Source of the DNA: an uncultured Prevotellaceae bacterium
GTDB lineage: Bacteria > Bacteroidota > Bacteroidia > Bacteroidales > UBA3663
Assembly: GCA_900319235.1 (NCBI GenBank)
Contig: ONNR01000001.1
Location: 232,577 to 296,576 of the forward strand
Length of the DNA stretch: 64,000 nucleotides
Direction: 5' to 3'
Positions 34,374 to 43,709 of the stretch are shown here, in pieces; positions within the stretch are counted from its first letter, which is position 1; the number at the start of each line of letters is the position of its first letter. A model generated the notes under the pieces. It saw only the letters and a list, made by a program, of their open reading frames with translations. It was not told where the DNA came from and made no database searches. Made by a program: the position numbers and the translations under genes.

Positions 34374-36407
34374 TTAATTCTGGAGATCGAAAATGACACC
34401 ATATTCCAACCTTGTGGATTGTAGTGGATAGAATGGCATAACAAATGTGTCGTTGGAGAACATCTTGGTTCCAAAACCAGAATACATTATGTAGAACTTG
34501 ATTTTCTTCAAATTACAATTGATGTATCCATTAAATATCGGGAAGCCACCACACTCATATTGATTCTGTGCTACAAACTGTTGCGTTGCAGGCTGATAGG
34601 TTGGAGCATAATATTTTGTTGTATAATAGCCAGTGACGCCCATTTCGGTTGTTAAAGCATGCGCTATAACGAATCGAAGACTAAGGTCGGATTCCCAAAC
34701 TATTTTTGGCAAAGCGAGCACATCTTCCTTGATCGATTTTTGGAAAAGGACCCTATTGTTGAAATGTATAGCTTTCCAGTGTAGTTTTTGCGAGGCTTCA
34801 AGACTGAAAATCTCTATCATATCATTATACTCATGAGGGAGATAATCTTCGCTTGAGAAGTAATGATAATTGCTGAGATGTTCTAAGCCAACTTTGGCTT
34901 CTGTCCCTGTCAATGAATATCGTAAAAGGGCTTGAAGGTTCAGTCTTTGTTCAGGGTCGAAATCCTCTGACCATTTGAAATGGTTCGAGAAATAATGATT
35001 CATCAGGTAGGAAACCTTCTGATTGCGGAAATAACCCATTCCACGCACAGTAATACTATCCTTTCCTGCAGGAATGACTGTCTGCAAATGACCGTTGATG
35101 TCAATGTCACCAACTTTGTCACCCGAGATGCCGAACTTAGCCGTAACGTCGAAAGTAAGGCGATTTGATTGATGACGACTTAGTTGTCCACCAACAAAGA
35201 TATTGTTTGATGTGTGGGTGCGCTCTATGAAATTGAGGTCGAGCGTGTCCTGCATCATTGTATAGGATTGGCGTTGATATCCGATGAAAGCAGAAAGACC
35301 GAACTGTGACCATTTGCTGAATCCCTCATTGATACGAATGCCAGCATATGTCGAGAAGTTAAGATAGGATGTACTGTCCTGAGTAATTGAATTGTTGATG
35401 TATCTGTTTGGAAAGAAGTTTCCTGAGTCAGTCGCATCGGCACCTTCCTTCATTCTGAACACATGCTTGAAATGCTCGACATCCACACTGTGGAAAATTG
35501 ATGCTATTGATGTGAATTCATTCAGCACTTCGGTTGAATCCTCGGGATTGGTGTATTCGTCCCATTTGCCCAAGTCATAACTGTGGTTGAAGTGAATGTT
35601 CCAACCGTCGTTGTCGCTCCACGTGTCGGTGAGATTAGTGGGCATCGTATAAGGCGTCGTGAATGTGTTCGATGTCTGTTGGTCGGGATAAAGCACATAT
35701 TCACGATCTTGGATGCCACCATTTTCCTGATTGGCAAGGTTGCTTAAATTATAAGTCAATGAAGCCTTGTACTGGTCATCATTGTAATAGAGGTAGCTTG
35801 TCCAGTTGAGGGGTTTAGTGGATTGTGAGATATACTCACCACGGGCATATACGTAATCAAGAAACGTGCCTATACCGAGTTTCTTGTTGATGTTGCCTGC
35901 AAAGTTAAGCAACAGACGATCGTTGCTTCTGGTGCTGGAACCAGAGGTCAGATATGCAGCTGTGGTGTAGGGTATCTTGGTGTTGAAGAAGAGTATATCT
36001 TCGGGAAGTTTTGCGAACAATGAATAAGCATTCACAAAAAGGAAGTCATTATCGCTTCGTCGGTCGAAAAGATTTGTGATATAATGTGGAGCAAACAAAT
36101 TGCCGGTGTGTACAAGTCCAAGGGATTTGCCTGCCATTGTTTGACGATTGGCCAACCCGATGTGTGAGGTGTCTGGCACTTGGTCATAATGGATGCCGGT
36201 AATAGGGTCTTGTGTCCAACAATAACGTTCGTCACTCTTTTGAATACAAGGATCTTCTGTTTCAACATCCCCTTCATCACCTCCATTGTTTCTTGCATCG
36301 CCTCGGTTGGACATACCTGATTGACGCTGAGCAATTTGGGCCATTGTTTCAAAAGGAATGGTCCAAAATAGTAGGAATATAGGTAGGAGGATTTTGAGAA
36401 GTCTCAC
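34374..36407 (-). CDS. Porin_10-family outer-membrane beta-barrel
   Basis: A large Bacteroidetes putative porin (PF14121 type). I chose a GTG start, giving VRLLKILLPIFLLFWTIPFETMAQIAQ, a good signal peptide. A longer frame starting at 36509 would run 34 residues through the aguB coding region and spoil the signal. After a low-complexity acidic stretch (SGMSNRGDARNNGGDEGD) comes FGLVHTGNLFAPHYITNLFDRRSDNDFLF and many alternating beta strands; the chain ends with LEYGVIFDLQN, an aromatic-poor but typical barrel end. Location is the outer membrane. It starts 22 bp after aguB. Confidence 0.8.
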   Translation of the reverse strand: MRLLKILLPIFLLFWTIPFETMAQIAQRQSGMSNRGDARNNGGDEGDVETEDPCIQKSDERYCWTQDPITGIHYDQVPDTSHIGLANRQTMAGKSLGLVHTGNLFAPHYITNLFDRRSDNDFLFVNAYSLFAKLPEDILFFNTKIPYTTAAYLTSGSSTRSNDRLLLNFAGNINKKLGIGTFLDYVYARGEYISQSTKPLNWTSYLYYNDDQYKASLTYNLSNLANQENGGIQDREYVLYPDQQTSNTFTTPYTMPTNLTDTWSDNDGWNIHFNHSYDLGKWDEYTNPEDSTEVLNEFTSIASIFHSVDVEHFKHVFRMKEGADATDSGNFFPNRYINNSITQDSTSYLNFSTYAGIRINEGFSKWSQFGLSAFIGYQRQSYTMMQDTLDLNFIERTHTSNNIFVGGQLSRHQSNRLTFDVTAKFGISGDKVGDIDINGHLQTVIPAGKDSITVRGMGYFRNQKVSYLMNHYFSNHFKWSEDFDPEQRLNLQALLRYSLTGTEAKVGLEHLSNYHYFSSEDYLPHEYNDMIEIFSLEASQKLHWKAIHFNNRVLFQKSIKEDVLALPKIVWESDLSLRFVIAHALTTEMGVTGYYTTKYYAPTYQPATQQFVAQNQYECGGFPIFNGYINCNLKKIKFYIMYSGFGTKMFSNDTFVMPFYPLQSTRLEYGVIFDLQN

Positions 36408-36429
36408 TTTATCGTGTAAAATAAGTACA

Positions 36430-37302
36430 TCAATCAATAAATCGACGAGACAATTCGCCAAATTCTTCGATTCGTCTGTCACGAAGGAAAGGCCACCAGC
36501 GACGGACATTTTCGCTTCGCTTCATATCGACATCAACGATGAGTGTTGTAGGCTCGATGCCTGCTTCTGCGAGCATTTCACCTTGAGGTCCTGCAACGAA
36601 TGAATGCCCCCAGAAGTCAATGCCATTGGTTTGTCCACTTGGGTCAACTTCATGGCCAGAACGGTTGACGGCTACCACTGGTATGCCATTGGCAACGGCA
36701 TGGCCACGTTGAACTGTTTGCCAAGCTGTCAGTTGACGTTGTTTCTCTTCTTCTGTATCTGTCGATTCCCAACCGATGGCGGTGGGGTAGATGAGCAGTT
36801 CTGCACCTTGCAGTGCCATCAGGCGTGCTCCTTCTGGATACCACTGGTCCCAGCATACCATTACACCAAGTTTGCCTAATGATGTTTGAATCGGATGAAA
36901 ACCAAGGTCTCCAGGCGTGAAGTAGAACTTTTCGTAGTAAGCAGGATCATCAGGAATATGCATCTTGCGGTACTTGCCGGCAATGCTTCCATCCTTGTCG
37001 AAGACTACTGCGGTGTTGTGGTAGAGTCCGGCAGCACGACGTTCAAAGAGGCTTGTTACCAGAACTACTCCACATTCCTTGGCCACATTGCCAAAGAATT
37101 CGGTGGAAGGACCCGGTATAGGTTCTGCCAAGTCGAAATTATCTGTCGATTCCACCTGGCAGAAATACAAGCTATTGTGCAGTTCTTGAAGCACAACGAG
37201 TTCTGCTCCATTAATGGCAGCTTCCTTGATTGATTCTTTAAGGGTTTGGATATTGTTTTCAATATCAGAGGTCCTGCTCTTCTGTATCAGCGCTATCTTC
37301 AT
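36430..37302 (-). CDS. aguB: N-carbamoylputrescine amidase
   Basis: A nitrilase-fold enzyme of 290 residues that turns N-carbamoylputrescine into putrescine. The catalytic Glu is in VLQELHNSLYF, the Lys in KYRKMHIPDDPAYYEKFYFTPGD and the Cys in VMVCWDQWYPEGAR; the last three motifs are specific for the AguB subgroup. In many Bacteroidetes aguA (agmatine deiminase) follows; here the porin gene follows. The first 38 bases overlap the end of hflX in another frame, which is unusual but the start MKIALIQ is the family's usual one. Confidence 0.92.
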   Translation of the reverse strand: MKIALIQKSRTSDIENNIQTLKESIKEAAINGAELVVLQELHNSLYFCQVESTDNFDLAEPIPGPSTEFFGNVAKECGVVLVTSLFERRAAGLYHNTAVVFDKDGSIAGKYRKMHIPDDPAYYEKFYFTPGDLGFHPIQTSLGKLGVMVCWDQWYPEGARLMALQGAELLIYPTAIGWESTDTEEEKQRQLTAWQTVQRGHAVANGIPVVAVNRSGHEVDPSGQTNGIDFWGHSFVAGPQGEMLAEAGIEPTTLIVDVDMKRSENVRRWWPFLRDRRIEEFGELSRRFID

Positions 37303-38740
37303 AATGCTGGAATAAAAAGTCGTTGTATGGGAAACGTTTGGTGTGAATCTCTTTCACCATTTCGTAGAGACGAGACTTCAATGCCTCAATGCCCGTACCA
37401 TTCTTTGCTGAGATAAACAGGCAGTTGCCTTCGCCCATTCGACTCATCCAAGTCTCTTGCAACATTTCGAGTGAGATGTTCTCCTTGGTCATTGGAGAAA
37501 GGTCATCGGCATCCTTCGGTGTGAAAGTATAATTGTCCACCTTATTAAATACAAGTAATGTCGGTTTCTGATGACCTTGTTCCTTCAGGGTGCGTTCCCA
37601 TTGTTTCTTATCTTTGCGATTGTAGCCGTAGCGATCGTTCTTGTGAATATCTTCCTGCGTCATGTCGCGGCAGATGTCGTTCAATGTCTCTTCGACCACT
37701 TTTATCTGGTCCTCGAATTGCGGATGTGAGATATCGACAACATGTACAAGTATGTCGGCTTCACGAACTTCGTCCAAAGTTGATTTGAAAGACTCAACAA
37801 GATGTGTGGGAAGTTTGCGAATGAATCCAACAGTATCGGACATCAAGAACGGAAGATTGTCGATGGTCACTTTGCGAACCGTGGTATCGAGTGTGGCGAA
37901 AAGTTTGTTCTCGGCAAAGACATCAGACTTGGCCAAAAGATTAAGCAATGTGGATTTTCCAACATTAGTATATCCGACCAATGCCACGCGTACCAATTTT
38001 CCTCGATTCTTGCGTTGGGTTGCCTTTTGCTTGTCGATTTGTTCAAGCCACTGTTTGCAGAGATTGATTCGATTGAGCACAATTCGACGGTCGGTCTCAA
38101 TCTGAGTTTCACCAGGTCCACGCATGCCAATACCACCTTTCTGTCGTTCGAGGTGTGTCCAAAGACCTGTCAAACGGGGGAGGAGATATTGGTATTGTGC
38201 AAGTTCAACTTGAGTCTTGGCAGCCGCTGTTTGTGCTCGGCTTGCGAAGATGTCAAGAATAAGGCTGGTGCGATCGAGAATCTTTACACAAAGTTCCTTT
38301 TCGAGAATCTGCAGTTGCTTTGGACCAAGGTCATCATCGAAGACAACCATACCGATGCGCGGATCGGGTGGTAACTCTACAACCATCTTGCCTCCACTGG
38401 GAGTCTTGATTTCCACTTGATCAGTGGTGCCAGTGAATTGGAACTGTGTGTTGGCACCATACTCTGCCTTGAAATCCTGAAGCATCTGATCATATTCCTG
38501 ATCCTTCTGCAAGATGTAATCCTTGATTTCCTGCAATTTGCCAGGACCAACATACGTGGCATTGTTAGGTGTGTCAAGACGTTGCACAAAACGCTTGACG
38601 GGCATTGCTCCTGCCGTTTCGGCAAGGAATGCAAGCTCGTCAAGATATTCCTGCGTCTTCTGCTCGTTCTGTCGTCCTGTGATAAGACCGACAAGAATGC
38701 AGTTTTCGCTCTTTTTATTGCTTAATATGAATTCCTTCAT
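37265..38740 (-). CDS. hflX: Ribosome-associated GTPase HflX
   Basis: HflX is a GTPase that splits stalled or hibernating 70S ribosomes. The 491-residue protein has the N-terminal HflX domain (TYVGPGKLQEIK; LDRTSLILDIFASRAQTAAAKTQVELAQ), the glycine-rich linker GGIGMRGPGETQIETDRR, and GTPase motifs G1 GYTNVGKST, G3 DTVGFIRKLP and G4 NKVD. Residues about 80-125 are a charged insertion between the first two conserved blocks (EYDQMLQDFKAEYG...), which makes it longer than E. coli HflX (426 aa). The stop of the upstream gene abuts its start with no gap. Confidence 0.95.
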   Translation of the reverse strand: MKEFILSNKKSENCILVGLITGRQNEQKTQEYLDELAFLAETAGAMPVKRFVQRLDTPNNATYVGPGKLQEIKDYILQKDQEYDQMLQDFKAEYGANTQFQFTGTTDQVEIKTPSGGKMVVELPPDPRIGMVVFDDDLGPKQLQILEKELCVKILDRTSLILDIFASRAQTAAAKTQVELAQYQYLLPRLTGLWTHLERQKGGIGMRGPGETQIETDRRIVLNRINLCKQWLEQIDKQKATQRKNRGKLVRVALVGYTNVGKSTLLNLLAKSDVFAENKLFATLDTTVRKVTIDNLPFLMSDTVGFIRKLPTHLVESFKSTLDEVREADILVHVVDISHPQFEDQIKVVEETLNDICRDMTQEDIHKNDRYGYNRKDKKQWERTLKEQGHQKPTLLVFNKVDNYTFTPKDADDLSPMTKENISLEMLQETWMSRMGEGNCLFISAKNGTGIEALKSRLYEMVKEIHTKRFPYNDFLFQHYEDSADTEEQDL

Positions 38741-39286
38741 TTAGTATCCCCCGCTTTCAATGTCTTCGAGGTCCTGGTAGCCATCAAGGTCGAGTTCGTC
38801 ATCATTGAACGAATCATCGCCATACATATCGCTGGTGTCGAGATCTTTGAACATGGCATCAATGTCTCCCTCCTGCTTGGGAGCCTTGCCCTTTTCAAGT
38901 GTGATGACAGGTTGAAGCAGATGTTCGTGGTCACGTACTTCCTTGAGTTGCATGTAGAGATAGCGCTCACACATAATGTCGAATTCGAAAAGAAGATTGA
39001 GCTTGTTCTTGGCATCCTTTTCGCTGATGATGTCACTCAGATGAGTATGCTCCATCAATGGTGCAGGTTCTTTCTCAGGATCATCATGCATATCAACGGC
39101 AGTGATTTCCTTCTTCTTCTCCCAGAATTCATCACATACGAAGAAAGAGGTCATAAGGTCTTTCTTGTATGCGCAGGTCTTTAGCAAAAGGTCGTTCAGT
39201 TCTTGGAACGTGGCCTCGGCATCGATGTCTATTTCACGACGGAAGTTATCGACTTCATCGCTTAAAACTACAAAATGGTATATCAT
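38741..39286 (-). CDS. pRiA4b ORF-3-like/TnpR-passenger family protein
   Basis: The 181-residue protein MIYHFVVLSDEVDNFRREIDIDAEATFQELNDLLLKTCAYKKDLMTSFF has the fold pattern of the pRiA4b ORF-3-like family (PF07929), including the two-strand start, F-L helix and the CDEFWEKKKEI segment. The last 45 residues are very acidic (Asp/Glu-rich). The name recalls a plasmid/IS passenger, but no transposon is near; this version is a chromosomal Bacteroidetes gene of unknown function, here between lpxA and hflX and directly abutting hflX. Confidence 0.75.
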   Translation of the reverse strand: MIYHFVVLSDEVDNFRREIDIDAEATFQELNDLLLKTCAYKKDLMTSFFVCDEFWEKKKEITAVDMHDDPEKEPAPLMEHTHLSDIISEKDAKNKLNLLFEFDIMCERYLYMQLKEVRDHEHLLQPVITLEKGKAPKQEGDIDAMFKDLDTSDMYGDDSFNDDELDLDGYQDLEDIESGGY

Positions 39287-39319
39287 AGATTTCTAAAATG
39301 AAATAAGATAGAATCGATA

Positions 39320-40105
39320 TTACATATTGCCAGCAATGATACCGCGATCAGAGTTGCGGATAAACGAAAGGATATAATCACGCTCAGGACTTTGTGGAAT
39401 TTCTGCCTCAATGTGTTCACATGCATGAGTAGTGTTGTAACCACTGGCATAGACGAGACGATAGATGTCCTGAATGTTGATGATCTGTGCTGTGGTATAT
39501 CCATGACGACGGAGGCCCACCGTGTTAATGCCCATCCATTTAGCTGGAGAACGTCCTACCATTGCATAAGGAGGAATGTCCTTGACGAGACCAGAACCAC
39601 CCTGAATCATGCAGAAGGAACCAATGTGTGTAAACTGATGAATGAGTGAACCTCCACCGACAACAGCGAAAGGATCGACCACAACTTCGCCAGCCATCTG
39701 CACCGAATTGCTCATGATGACATTATCGCCTACATTGCAATCGTGAGCCACATGGCAATAGGCCATAATCATACAATTCTTACCAATTTTGGTGACCATC
39801 TTCGATGCTGTACCACGATGCACGGTTACACATTCATGAAGCTGTGTGCCATCACCAATCTCAACTGTGGTGTATTCACCTTTGAACTTGAGGTCTTGAG
39901 GCACAGTTGCAATGCATGCGCCTGGGAAAATATGTACATTCTTACCGATACGTGCACCCGGGAAGATGGTGACGTTGTTTTCAAGGATTGTGCCATCGCC
40001 AATCACCGTATCATTATATACGCAGCAGAATGGACCGATTTTTACATTTTCGCCTATCTGAGCACCTTCCTCGATATAGGCAAGAGGGGATATGTTGTTG
40101 CTCAT
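39320..40105 (-). CDS. lpxA: UDP-N-acetylglucosamine acyltransferase
   Basis: LpxA adds the first acyl chain to UDP-GlcNAc in lipid A synthesis. The left-handed beta-helix hexapeptide repeats run from about residue 5 to 190 (IEEGAQIGENVKIGPF, IGDGTILENNVTIFPGARIG). The active-site region HVAHDCNVGDNVIMSN and the GGGSLIHQFTHIGSFCMIQGGSG turn are present. I start at MSNNISPLAYIEEG (260 aa); a longer frame from 40156 would overlap the lpxC-fabZ end and is rejected. Gap to lpxC-fabZ is four bases. Confidence 0.96.
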   Translation of the reverse strand: MSNNISPLAYIEEGAQIGENVKIGPFCCVYNDTVIGDGTILENNVTIFPGARIGKNVHIFPGACIATVPQDLKFKGEYTTVEIGDGTQLHECVTVHRGTASKMVTKIGKNCMIMAYCHVAHDCNVGDNVIMSNSVQMAGEVVVDPFAVVGGGSLIHQFTHIGSFCMIQGGSGLVKDIPPYAMVGRSPAKWMGINTVGLRRHGYTTAQIINIQDIYRLVYASGYNTTHACEHIEAEIPQSPERDYILSFIRNSDRGIIAGNM

Positions 40106-40109
40106 AATT

Positions 40110-41498
40110 TTATTTGTTCTTAATGATTTGTGCCATAAATTCACATTCGGAGACAATCTTGTCGCCTACAAATGCATAACCTTTCATCTGGGCAATACCA
40201 CGACGAAGAGGAGTCATGAAGGAAACATGGAAGATTAACGTATCGCCGGGGACAACCTTCTGACGGAACTTTACGTTATCAATCTTCATGAAGTAGGTTG
40301 AATAGCGTTCAGGTTCGTCGACGCAACTCAATACCAGGATGCCCGAACATTGTGCCATTGCTTCAATCTGGAGGACACCGGGCATAACGGGTTCTTCGGG
40401 GAAGTGTCCTACAAAGAATGGTTCGTTTGCTGTGACGTTCTTGATGCCCACTACAAAGTCATTCTCTTCTATTTGAACGATCTTGTCGACAAGCTGCATG
40501 GGGTAGCGGTGTGGCATGATTTTCTTGATGCCGACATTGTCCATGATTGGCTCCTTGTTCGGATCATAAACGGGAGCCTGCACTTCGGTGCGTTTCATCT
40601 CCTTGCGTACCACACGAGCAAGTTTGTTGTTCATGCCATGACCTGGACGAGTGGCAATGACGCGACCCTGAATGTATTTGCCGACGAGAGCAAGGTCACC
40701 GATGATGTCGAGCAGTTTGTGGCGAGCAGGTTCGTTGTCCCACTGAAGAGGACGTTTCTGTACATAGCCAAGATTCTCGGCAGATGGTGCTTGGCTGCCA
40801 ATTGTTGCTGCCAGTGTATTGAGTTCTTCTTGGCTGACCTTTTTGTCGTAGATTACTACCGCGTTGTCGAGGTCGCCACCCTTGATAAGGTTGGCAGCCA
40901 AAAGAGGTTGAATCTCGCGAACGAATACGAATGTTCGTGCAGCAGCCACTTGCTCAGCGAAATCGTTGATGTCGTTCAACACTGCAAACTGGTTGTTGAG
41001 AACAGGGCTTGGATAATCGACAAATGTGGTAACAGAGAAATGGTCGTCGGGGAAAATCTCGAGTTTCACTCCACTGGCCTCGTCAACTACCTCATATTTC
41101 TTCATGATGCGGAAGATCTCACGCTTGGCATTTTGTTCTACCACACCAACATTTTGAATAGCTTTTACCCAAGGCAATGCCGAACCATCAAGGATAGGTA
41201 TCTCGGGGGCATTAAGTTTTATCAGACAGTTGTCAACTCCGAGGCAATAAAGGGCAGCCATGGCATGTTCGATGGTCGAAATCGTGATGTCGCCTTTCTT
41301 GACGACTGTGCCACGGTTGGTGGCAGCAACATTGTCGGCAACGGCTTCGACGATGGGTTCACCCTCAAGGTCGATGCGCTGGAATCGATAACCGGTATTA
41401 GGTTCTGAGGGGCAGAAAGTGGCCGTTATGTTAAGGCCGGTATGCAGACCTTTGCCTTCGAGAGTGAAAGGTGCTGCGAGTGTCTGTTGTTTTTGCAT
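40110..41498 (-). CDS. lpxC/fabZ: Bifunctional UDP-3-O-acyl-GlcNAc deacetylase / 3-hydroxyacyl-ACP dehydratase
   Basis: A fusion found in Bacteroidetes. Residues 1 to about 305 are LpxC, the zinc deacetylase that commits to lipid A synthesis, with zinc ligands in STIEHAMAAL and in EPARHKLLDIIGD (His and Asp). Residues about 318-462 are FabZ, with the hot-dog fold, catalytic His in MPHRYPMQLVDKI and the region FVGHFPEEPVMPGVLQIEAMAQ. One polypeptide thus controls both branches that compete for 3-hydroxyacyl-ACP. It lies 15 bp after lpxD. Confidence 0.97.
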   Translation of the reverse strand: MQKQQTLAAPFTLEGKGLHTGLNITATFCPSEPNTGYRFQRIDLEGEPIVEAVADNVAATNRGTVVKKGDITISTIEHAMAALYCLGVDNCLIKLNAPEIPILDGSALPWVKAIQNVGVVEQNAKREIFRIMKKYEVVDEASGVKLEIFPDDHFSVTTFVDYPSPVLNNQFAVLNDINDFAEQVAAARTFVFVREIQPLLAANLIKGGDLDNAVVIYDKKVSQEELNTLAATIGSQAPSAENLGYVQKRPLQWDNEPARHKLLDIIGDLALVGKYIQGRVIATRPGHGMNNKLARVVRKEMKRTEVQAPVYDPNKEPIMDNVGIKKIMPHRYPMQLVDKIVQIEENDFVVGIKNVTANEPFFVGHFPEEPVMPGVLQIEAMAQCSGILVLSCVDEPERYSTYFMKIDNVKFRQKVVPGDTLIFHVSFMTPLRRGIAQMKGYAFVGDKIVSECEFMAQIIKNK

Positions 41499-41513
41499 TT
41501 CTATATAATTGGA

Positions 41514-42548
41514 TTATTCTTTGTTCGAAAGTTCTTTCTTTATCTGTTGCAGATCGCGCTGCATATCTGGCAGTCGTTTCAAATAGACGGCTTGACGTGC
41601 CCAATCGCGTGCCGGAATCACAGGGTAACCCATCAATACCTGCTTGTCGCCAATGTTGCCGGGGATGCCTGACTGTGCGCCGAAGGTATTCTGATTGCCA
41701 ATCTCGCATTGTCCTGCTACACCCACTTGTCCGGCGAATGTGTTCCATGCGCCAATCTTGGTGGTGCCAGCGACACCGACTTGTGAGCAGAAGATGTTGT
41801 TCTCCTTGGTCACCACATTGTGTCCAATTTGAACGAGGTTATCAAGTTTAGTGCCGCGACCGATAATGGTATGACCCATCGTTGCGCGGTCGATTGTTGT
41901 GTTGGCACCCACTTCGTTATCACCTTCGAGAATGACATTGCCAATCTGCGAAATCTTCTCGTATTCTCCGTTGACAGGAGCAAATCCAAAGCCGTCTGCT
42001 CCGATGACACATCCTGCATGAAGAATGCAGTTATCGCCAATCACACAGTCGTGATATACTTTGACGCCTGCATAAAGAATACAGTTTTTGCCGACCTTGA
42101 CATTATCACCCAGATAAACCTGAGGATAAATCTGTGTGCCTTCGCCGACAGTCACGCCTTTTGCAAGATAAGCGAAAGCTCCGATGTAGGTATCCTCAGG
42201 AACTTTGACGCCATCGGCAATAAATGATGGCTGCTCGATGCCTTTCTTGCGAGGGTTCAATGCTTCCTGCACCATGTTGAGGAGCATACCCATAGCAGCA
42301 CGAGCATTATCGACCTTGATGAGAGTGGCCTTTATTTCCTTGGTCGAGTCAATCTCGATGCTTTTGTCAAGAAGTACGATGCTCGATGCAGTGGTGTAGA
42401 GGTATTCTGTATATTTTGGATTAGCGAGGAAAGAAAGACTACCTTCGCGTCCCTCTTCGATTTTGGCAAGATCGCTGACCGTAGCATTAGCATTGCCAAT
42501 GACTTCACCTTTCAGAAATCCTGCTATCATTTGTGCTGTAAATTGCAT
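41514..42548 (-). CDS. lpxD: UDP-3-O-acylglucosamine N-acyltransferase
   Basis: LpxD adds the second acyl chain after LpxC. The 344-residue protein has an N-terminal uridine-binding domain (FLANPKYTEYLYTTASSIVLLDKS) and a hexapeptide beta-helix (IGAFAYLAKGVTVGEGTQIYPQVYLG...). GADGFGFAPVNGEYEKISQIGNV is the LpxD-specific segment and the catalytic His is in IDRATMGHTIIGRGTKLDNLVQIGHN. It is the first gene of the lpx cluster; a TAAATTTG element lies 36 bp upstream. Confidence 0.97.
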   Translation of the reverse strand: MQFTAQMIAGFLKGEVIGNANATVSDLAKIEEGREGSLSFLANPKYTEYLYTTASSIVLLDKSIEIDSTKEIKATLIKVDNARAAMGMLLNMVQEALNPRKKGIEQPSFIADGVKVPEDTYIGAFAYLAKGVTVGEGTQIYPQVYLGDNVKVGKNCILYAGVKVYHDCVIGDNCILHAGCVIGADGFGFAPVNGEYEKISQIGNVILEGDNEVGANTTIDRATMGHTIIGRGTKLDNLVQIGHNVVTKENNIFCSQVGVAGTTKIGAWNTFAGQVGVAGQCEIGNQNTFGAQSGIPGNIGDKQVLMGYPVIPARDWARQAVYLKRLPDMQRDLQQIKKELSNKE

Positions 42549-42583
42549 ATCAATTTGCTTTATAAGTTATATTTATATCGTGG

Positions 42584-42591
42584 CAAATTTA
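42584..42591 (-). promoter_or_regulatory. -7 element of lpxD
   Basis: Minus-strand TAAATTTG. A TTTG is seen only 12 bp upstream, so the -33 box is uncertain. Confidence 0.4.
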
Positions 42592-42674
42592 GTAAATAAT
42601 TTGCAAAAACTCGAATTATAGAGCCAAATTCTTCATTATTTACCTTAATTTTGTGCAATTTAGGTCAAATACAT

Positions 42675-43709
42675 TTATGTAGTTGGCAAAAATTCGGCTT
42701 TGAAGTGACGATTAGATAACATCGGTGAGATACGAAATACACCTTCTGAATTATGCTGGTCGTACCATAATCGGCAAACTACTCCCATGGTGCATCGTAG
42801 GTTAAGTTCGACACAAGGATGGACTTTTAAGTCTGGTTTTGCATTATCTTCTGTCTTATCATGATAGGTTAGCATATCAACTCCGAGGTAACCTAAATGC
42901 CAAGGTTTTCCGAATAGTGGTTGAAGCATTTCGGTAAGTATATCTTCATAAGCTTTTGCAATGGAAGAAAGCAGGTCATTCGTGAGAGAAAGTTTTTCAA
43001 CAATCTTGTCATTGCTCAACAGATACCCTTGTCGATAGGTTGTGCTGAACGACGAGTTATCATTTTCAAAGAGAGAATAACCTATGAAACGAACATCTTT
43101 ATCGGATGCATAAAACAGCATGGCAAAGTCTTGAACTTTGTTGGAAATCCATTCTTCTCCCATGATTCCACCTATTTTGTTAATGGTGCCAAGTGCTTGG
43201 TTCATCAAAAGAGTGCGCGAATTATTGACCACAAGACCATTGCTTGTCGTTGAGAAACTGACGAGCAGACCTCTGCCTGAAGAACTCCAGGGAGTCTTCA
43301 ACACAAATGGAATGTCTGCAGCATCTTTCTCAGTAATGAAATTCCATAGTTTGTCTTCGGAATCAAGATATTGAGGCAAAATGCAAGTGAAATCAATTCG
43401 CCTTTCACGTAGTCTTTCTAGACAATATATCGAACTTCTCCGTGAAGAAATATTGCGAATATATTCAAGGTCATCATCCGTTGGAAGATCGCGCATCTTG
43501 ATACCATATTTGCGATGTATATGGTCGCGTGTGTCCCAATCCCATCCCCAAGGCAAAGGAATAGCGGTTTCTCCTTTCAAGAATGGTTGGTTCCATATTT
43601 CATGGAGATATGCCAAATCCTCCTGCAGTCGAAGTGCAGCTGCAGGAGGATTGAAATGTCTGACGCCATGCGCCAATGCTATGTCATGACTTGGATAAAA
43701 TAGATTCAT
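42675..43709 (-). CDS. ATP-grasp-like protein of unknown function
   Basis: A 344-residue cytoplasmic-looking protein without signal peptide. FVLKTPWSSSGRGLLVSF near residue 137 resembles the ATP-grasp lysine and glycine-rich loop, and HPCVELNLRCTMGVVCR near residue 300 resembles the Mg-binding E-x-N motif, so an ATP-dependent ligase is possible. The start MNLFYPSHDIALAHGVRHFNPP is typical of a conserved Bacteroidales family of unknown function. Its ATG overlaps the Omp28-family stop by one base. Substrate unknown. Confidence 0.75.
   Translation of the reverse strand: MNLFYPSHDIALAHGVRHFNPPAAALRLQEDLAYLHEIWNQPFLKGETAIPLPWGWDWDTRDHIHRKYGIKMRDLPTDDDLEYIRNISSRRSSIYCLERLRERRIDFTCILPQYLDSEDKLWNFITEKDAADIPFVLKTPWSSSGRGLLVSFSTTSNGLVVNNSRTLLMNQALGTINKIGGIMGEEWISNKVQDFAMLFYASDKDVRFIGYSLFENDNSSFSTTYRQGYLLSNDKIVEKLSLTNDLLSSIAKAYEDILTEMLQPLFGKPWHLGYLGVDMLTYHDKTEDNAKPDLKVHPCVELNLRCTMGVVCRLWYDQHNSEGVFRISPMLSNRHFKAEFLPTT

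Noticed and set aside
36408..36509. Upstream start for the porin
   Set aside because: It would read through the end of aguB and place 34 extra residues before a good signal peptide; the GTG at 36407 fits better.
38741..39286. Transposon passenger gene
   Set aside because: The family name refers to an IS element, but no transposase or terminal repeats are nearby and the gene is embedded in a housekeeping cluster.
40106..40156. Upstream start for lpxA
   Set aside because: It would overlap the lpxC-fabZ end; the family start MSNNISPLAYI matches the ATG at 40105.
40350..41408. 352-residue open frame on the plus strand
   Set aside because: Antisense to lpxC-fabZ, whose catalytic motifs are all present.
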